Below, piece after piece: positions 49,801-55,800 of a DNA stretch of 64,000 bases. The first letter of the stretch is position 1. Each line of letters opens with the position of its first letter. The notes beneath the pieces were generated by a model, which made no database searches, was not told where the DNA came from, and saw only the letters and a program-made list of their open reading frames with translations. The stretch lies in assembly GCF_048773025.1 (NCBI RefSeq), contig NC_133540.1, positions 120,780,501 to 120,844,500 of the forward strand. Direction: 5' to 3'. The position numbers and the translations under genes are program-made. The DNA comes from Camelus bactrianus (Eukaryota > Chordata > Mammalia > Artiodactyla > Camelidae).

Positions 49801-52800
49801 TATAATTTGTTCTTCAAGTGTTGTTTCTGTGATCATCTGATAGTCTTATGATACCGCCAGAAGGGGACAGCTAAGTGTCAGAAATGATATGAAATGGTTT
49901 CGTTTCAGTTTTACTCAATTTTGTTTTCATCTTGGACCCACTTAGTTCAGCAACAGTTTTGTAGATGCTGGTAATGCTGGTTCTTTCCACTTAAAAAATT
50001 GTAATTAGAATTCTTGTAACTTTTAATTCTAGAGTGTGAATATAGTATTACGTTTGTTGACCGAGTCTTTGTTTAACTGCCTCTAGATCCTCCCCTTGAA
50101 TTACCATCTTTCTACATGACTCCATCTCATCGTCAAGTTGTGTTTGAAGGAGACAGCCTTCCTTTCCAGTGCATGGCTTCATATATTGATCAAGACATGC
50201 AGGTGTTATGGTATCAGGATGGGCGAATAGTTGAAACTGATGAATCTCAAGGTATCTTTGTTGAAAAGAACATGATTCACAACTGCTCGTTGATTGCAAG
50301 GTAAACCTTTTTTAGACGAGGAGTTGTCTCTGTGGATTTTATTTATCATCCCAGAATTGTAATATTTAGCTGCAGTTTGAATTAATATTTTATCTTCTTG
50401 CATTTAAAAAACAGACATCTTACATTCCTTTTCCTGGTTGTTGCTTATTTTCTAAAATTAAATAGCTATCTTTTATATCCAGTTTTGTAAGGAAAAAGCC
50501 ACAGGATAAAAGGGAAACTCTGTTAACAACTGGAGACTTTGTTTAAAGATTTAGGAGGAAAAAATATAAACATTTAGTGCCAAACTTAATTTCTAACAAC
50601 TTCCTACCACTTAATAAGCTCAGAATTTCACTTTTAGAAAATCACCTGATTTTCACTGTTCTGTGATTAATGTTACAATTTAAGATACTTCCTTTATTCA
50701 TACCACTGGTATAAAAGAATATAATAATAACTGTTTGTCAACTTCGTGATTGGTGTGAGCACCAAAATGGTTAATTCAAATGAACTTAAAGTACAAAGAA
50801 CAGGATTAAAATATTATGTATGATATTATCATTCACCATATTTAATTTTGGTAAAATATTAATTTATAGGCATTGAATTATCTCTTTCCTTCTCTCTGCC
50901 TCTGTGTGTGTCTCCATACCTTTTTCTGGCTGTCTCTCTCTCTTTCCTTCTTACCAATTTCTTAAAGATATACCTCAGCTGGAATATTTAAGAATAAATC
51001 CATAGTTTCCCAGCTCTCTGCTGGGGCACCTTGGGGAAGTAGTACAGCAAATTCACAGAAGTACCATGAAAAAATTTACCAAGAAATGGAAAGTTCTCTG
51101 AGTTAAGACTTGTTCCTGGAAATTTGGGGGGTTGATTATTCTATTTTATAATTTCTCGTTCTCTTTTGAGATTTCTTATCTGTTTATTATAAGCATATTT
51201 TCATTTATGTCTTTGAACATTTATAATAGGTACTCCTTAAATCCTTGCCTGCTTATTCCAGTATCTGGGTGATCGTGGGATCAATCACCCTGATCATTTT
51301 CTTATGAGTATGGTTTATATTTTCCTATATAGAAAAATGTTTCTATGTCTGCTAATGTTGGACTGTATCCTAGACATTGTGAATGACTTGCTGTAGAGAA
51401 GTTGGCAAAGAACAGCTTACGGGCCAAATCTGGCCTATAAATGTTCTCTTTACAGTTTTAAATGGTTAGATTTCAAATGGTTATATAAATACCTACATAG
51501 TGTTCTCAGTGGTGCTTCTTCGTCTGCAAAGGCTGAAATATTTACTAGCTGCCTTCTGAAGAAAAAGTTTACTGACTCCTAACTCTGGATTCTGTTATAG
51601 TCTCCTCAGGAGAGGTGATTTTTGTTTCATCAAGCAGTTAGCTTGGTTAAACTCTAACTACTAGATCTGGCTTGTCTGTAGTAGGCAGCAGCTGAAGTCT
51701 GCTTGGTGTTTGCCCTGTCTGCATGTAGTTCAGGGGTCAGTTAGAGAGCTGGGTGAATTTTATATGCAGAAGTTTAGGCTTCCAGCCAGGTTCCTTTCTA
51801 CCTCTGTCCTCTGATTTTTCAACCAGTAAGACTGTGAGTTTCTATTTGAATAGTTCCTGCCCTTGGGCAAAAGCCATCAAAAAAAATTCCCCGGTTACTC
51901 CCCAGTGCCAATCACTTCTTAGTGTCAGCTCCTCTTTAGTTCCTGCTTGCTTTGGATCACACTCTCCGTGTGTTTGGATAGTTGTCATGTTGTAGTTTGT
52001 CCACAGCTTCTAATTGTTAACTGCAGGGAGGGCGGTTTGATAGGAGTTGTTCTGCTGTTATCAGAAGCAGAGTTCCTTTCTTAGGGGACAAGATTGTTAG
52101 GAGAGATTTTTACATGCTTTTTGCACTTAAAACATTTAAGCCCCAGTGAGAAGATTCTAATTGTTACATTATTTTTACTGTGGTGATAATTTCACAAGTG
52201 TATACAGTGTCAAAACTTACCAGATTGTACACTTTAAGCAATTTATTGCCTAAGGAGACAATAAATGCCATATAACACAACAATAAAGCTTTGAAAATAC
52301 AATAGAGCCTTTTTCTGAATAAAAGAGCTTCAATTTAGAACTCTTAAATTTTGTAACTGTAAGGTTACTAAATTTACTTTATAAATTTATTTCTGTAAGT
52401 CATTTTTAGCCTGTATTTTTTTAGCATGACAAAAAATTCTAAGGATCGCAACTTTGACTAATATGTTTTGTTGTTGTTGGTGGGGACACTTAACAAAAGT
52501 GAACATCTTTCATATGGAAAGCTGAGAAGTTCTTTAACCAGAGTTAGCCCCCCAAAATAAAGAAGTTGTAGAAGAAGGAAATACGTGGTTATTGAATTGG
52601 TTGACCACATATTTCTCATGTTTCTTCATTGGTCTCTTTATGTCACTGATCCTACATTAGTAAGAATCAAAGTTTGTAGTTTTCCTAAAAGGTAAAACTG
52701 AGCAACGTCTTTTCTTCTTAAATCTTCGAGTATGTTGTGTTGGAGTTTCCTGAAAAATTTTTATTTTGCTCATTGGTTTTAGATATTGAAGGTATTGCTA

Positions 52801-55800
52801 AAAGTTATCTTTAAAAAAAATTTGCAAAATATATTAGGATTATTTTTCCCAAAGGATATGCTAACGTGCCCCAGGGCACCACTGGGAGTACACAGAGGTG
52901 CGTTGGGTACTTCAAGTGTTTGAGTGTGATACTGACATTGGTCAGATAACATACAGCTCCCAGCTCCGGACAGTTAGGGTGTTGATGTTAGATCGTGCTA
53001 CATCCTTTTTGCTGGTGCCGTACTTTACGCTGATGGGACTTTGGCAATTACCGTGGTTCAGAGCACTGTGAAAATCAGTGTGAAGCAAGAAATACGGATA
53101 TCGTCGTCTGATCTGTACCCAATGCTTGATTAGTTTTGGAGTGCCCAACAGGCACACACAACCCATTAAGAAGTAGTCATGGTTAAGAATGAAGTATTTA
53201 TTTTTACATTGATGTGTGTTATTTTTTGGTTAATAAGTCATTAGGACATGTATACACAGTTTGGGGATTTCATTTAGTCAGTGGACCCACCATAGGTATT
53301 TTTAGGCCTGAGGCACCGTGAAAAGTTTATCTAGTCAGGGAAGGTCCTGTGAACCAAGAAAGTGTGAGGACCTGGATTGGAAAATGCTTTTTATTGTCAA
53401 AATTTATTTATCTACTTCTTCCTAGTTCAGTAGAGTCATATAAAGTAGAATGTTTGACAGTCTTTCTGGTAATTTAAATCTAATGTCAAACTCTTCTTGT
53501 CATTTTATCTTGAACATATTTATTACAATGTATTAGTTTGTTTACTGCCTTCGTGAAAGTGATGAACACTTTCTTTGATTCAGAATCGCAGTGCCTCAGA
53601 GTCTTTTATCAGAACATTGTTGTGTAGCCATTAATGATTTAGGAACCTGGAAATATGTATATTGACCTCAAGACATAATTTTATACGCTAATTAAAATGA
53701 TGGATGCTTTATGTCTAATGATTTCTTATTTGTATCTTCATAAAAGCAAAGTATAGTAGATCATGTCAGGATAATAAAGGTTAATTGAAGGTTCTGACAT
53801 TTGCTCTTTAATTACTAGGTTTCCTATTGGAGAATTACGGTTTCATCTTGAAAGCTGAATTTTCTGACAGCTATTTAGAAACACAGCTGTGCTATAAGTT
53901 GAAGTGGAAAACTACTTTGGTTAAAGCATTAATTGGCAATTTACTAAATCTTTTGAGGGACCTAACAGGTTGTTACTAGCATAACCCCCTTTCCACAAAA
54001 TATTTCATCTTAAATATGAGTTATGCACTTCATAACGTTAATCTCCTTCATGCTTGAATGTTTTCCCTAGAATCCGAAAAGCTAGGTGTAAGTTGGAAAC
54101 GTCTCCATTAGTTTTGCTGGGGGAAGTGCCGTGATGTTTCTGCCTTGGCACTTGGTCCCCCTTCCTCCGGTGTCCTGCTCTCCGGTTCTCTGGAGAAGTC
54201 CCAGTGCCCCTCGTTCACTCTTGCCACAGCTCTGACCATGGTATTTCAGGTCTCTCTTTACCTGCCTGTCTTGACTTGACGCTGAAGTACTTAAATGGAG
54301 GGTCATGCTTTTGCTCGTTTTTATCTAGCAAGCTCTTGGCCCACAGCACACGCTCAGACACATTTGCTAAATGAATGGTCGAAGCCCATGTTGTCTCCCT
54401 TCGTGCCTAACCATCTTTTCTCTCTCTTTGAACTCTTTCTTCATGCAGTGCCTTGACCATTTCTAATATTCAGGCTGGATCGACTGGAAATTGGGGCTGT
54501 CACGTCCAGACCAAACGCGGGAACAATACCAGGACGGTCGATATTGTGGTCTTAGAAAGCTCTGCACAGTACTGTCCTCCTGAGAGGGTGGTAAATAATA
54601 AAGGGGATTTCAGGTCAGTGACATGGCGTGTGCTGAAAGGGGCTGATTGGCCCCACGTCTTTTTATTCTCAAAGGCATGGACATATATAATTTGCCTCCT
54701 GTCCTCAGTAAGAGAATCTAAGAAATGTATGTTTATTCACATAGGTACCCTTATATATCTAAAGACTACCCTTTAGAACAGTGATTTCAGAATCATTTTG
54801 GAGATTAAAAATAAATACAGGTGCCTTAACTTTATCTCAGATCTGTTGATTCATGAGTCTCTGAAAATGAACCCAAAAGTGTAGATTTTTATCAAGTGAT
54901 TTTGTTGTAAAAGCTAAGAACCACTACTTTGGGGAAACACTTTGGAAATTCTACTAAAACAGTGTGAAACTGAGACAGGCTAATGGCATTTCCTGTTTTT
55001 TCGAGGGCTTTTTTGGGTGACCTGTGGAAGGATTTGTAGTGCCAGTTCACTTTTCACCTTGGACAGTTGAGTAGACATCACAATTAGCAGAAACATGTCC
55101 AGTCTTCCTCCCCCATCTGGTTCTTCTGGTAGTTGAATAAGGGGGCTTTGGGAAATGAGAGCTGCTGGGTGGCCTGAAAGTTGGGGAGCCATTGGCGCCG
55201 GACACTTAAGATCAGCAGAATGAGTTAAATACTACGATTTTTTTTTTTTTTTTTTTTAGTTGAGAGTTTAGAGTTTGTGAGAGGTAACGCCTTTTAGCAT
55301 AGATTCCCCTTAACTTCAAAGGTGCTGTTAAACACTATCTTTAAATATATTATTTAGCTAAAGTTCTTCATGTTCAGAGTTTTAGTAATGACTTAATAGT
55401 TGATATAAATGAAGGGAAATTGGTAGCTCTTTAAAGTAGTGGAAAGATTACGGGATACCCAGTTTACACTGTCTGACTGGTGGTATTACTGCCTGGTAGC
55501 TCTAAGCCCAATTGTGCAGGATAAGAAAAAAAAAAACCCTTTGGTGTTCATCTTTCAAGTCCAAGGTGGAGAAGCAATAACAACTTTAGCTCAGCTAGTT
55601 CATCATTGATTTTTTTTTTTTTTTTTTGTCTTTTGTCCTCTCCTTCTTCTTTTAAAAATTCTCCTTGATATGAGTCTATGGAAATCAATTTATTATTGCC
55701 AGTGGATAAGTCTTTTATGTGGATTAACTGTTAATCTATAATATTTTTATTGTCTACTTTAAAGTGAAATGAATAATTGTTCATTTTATTATGTTAACAC

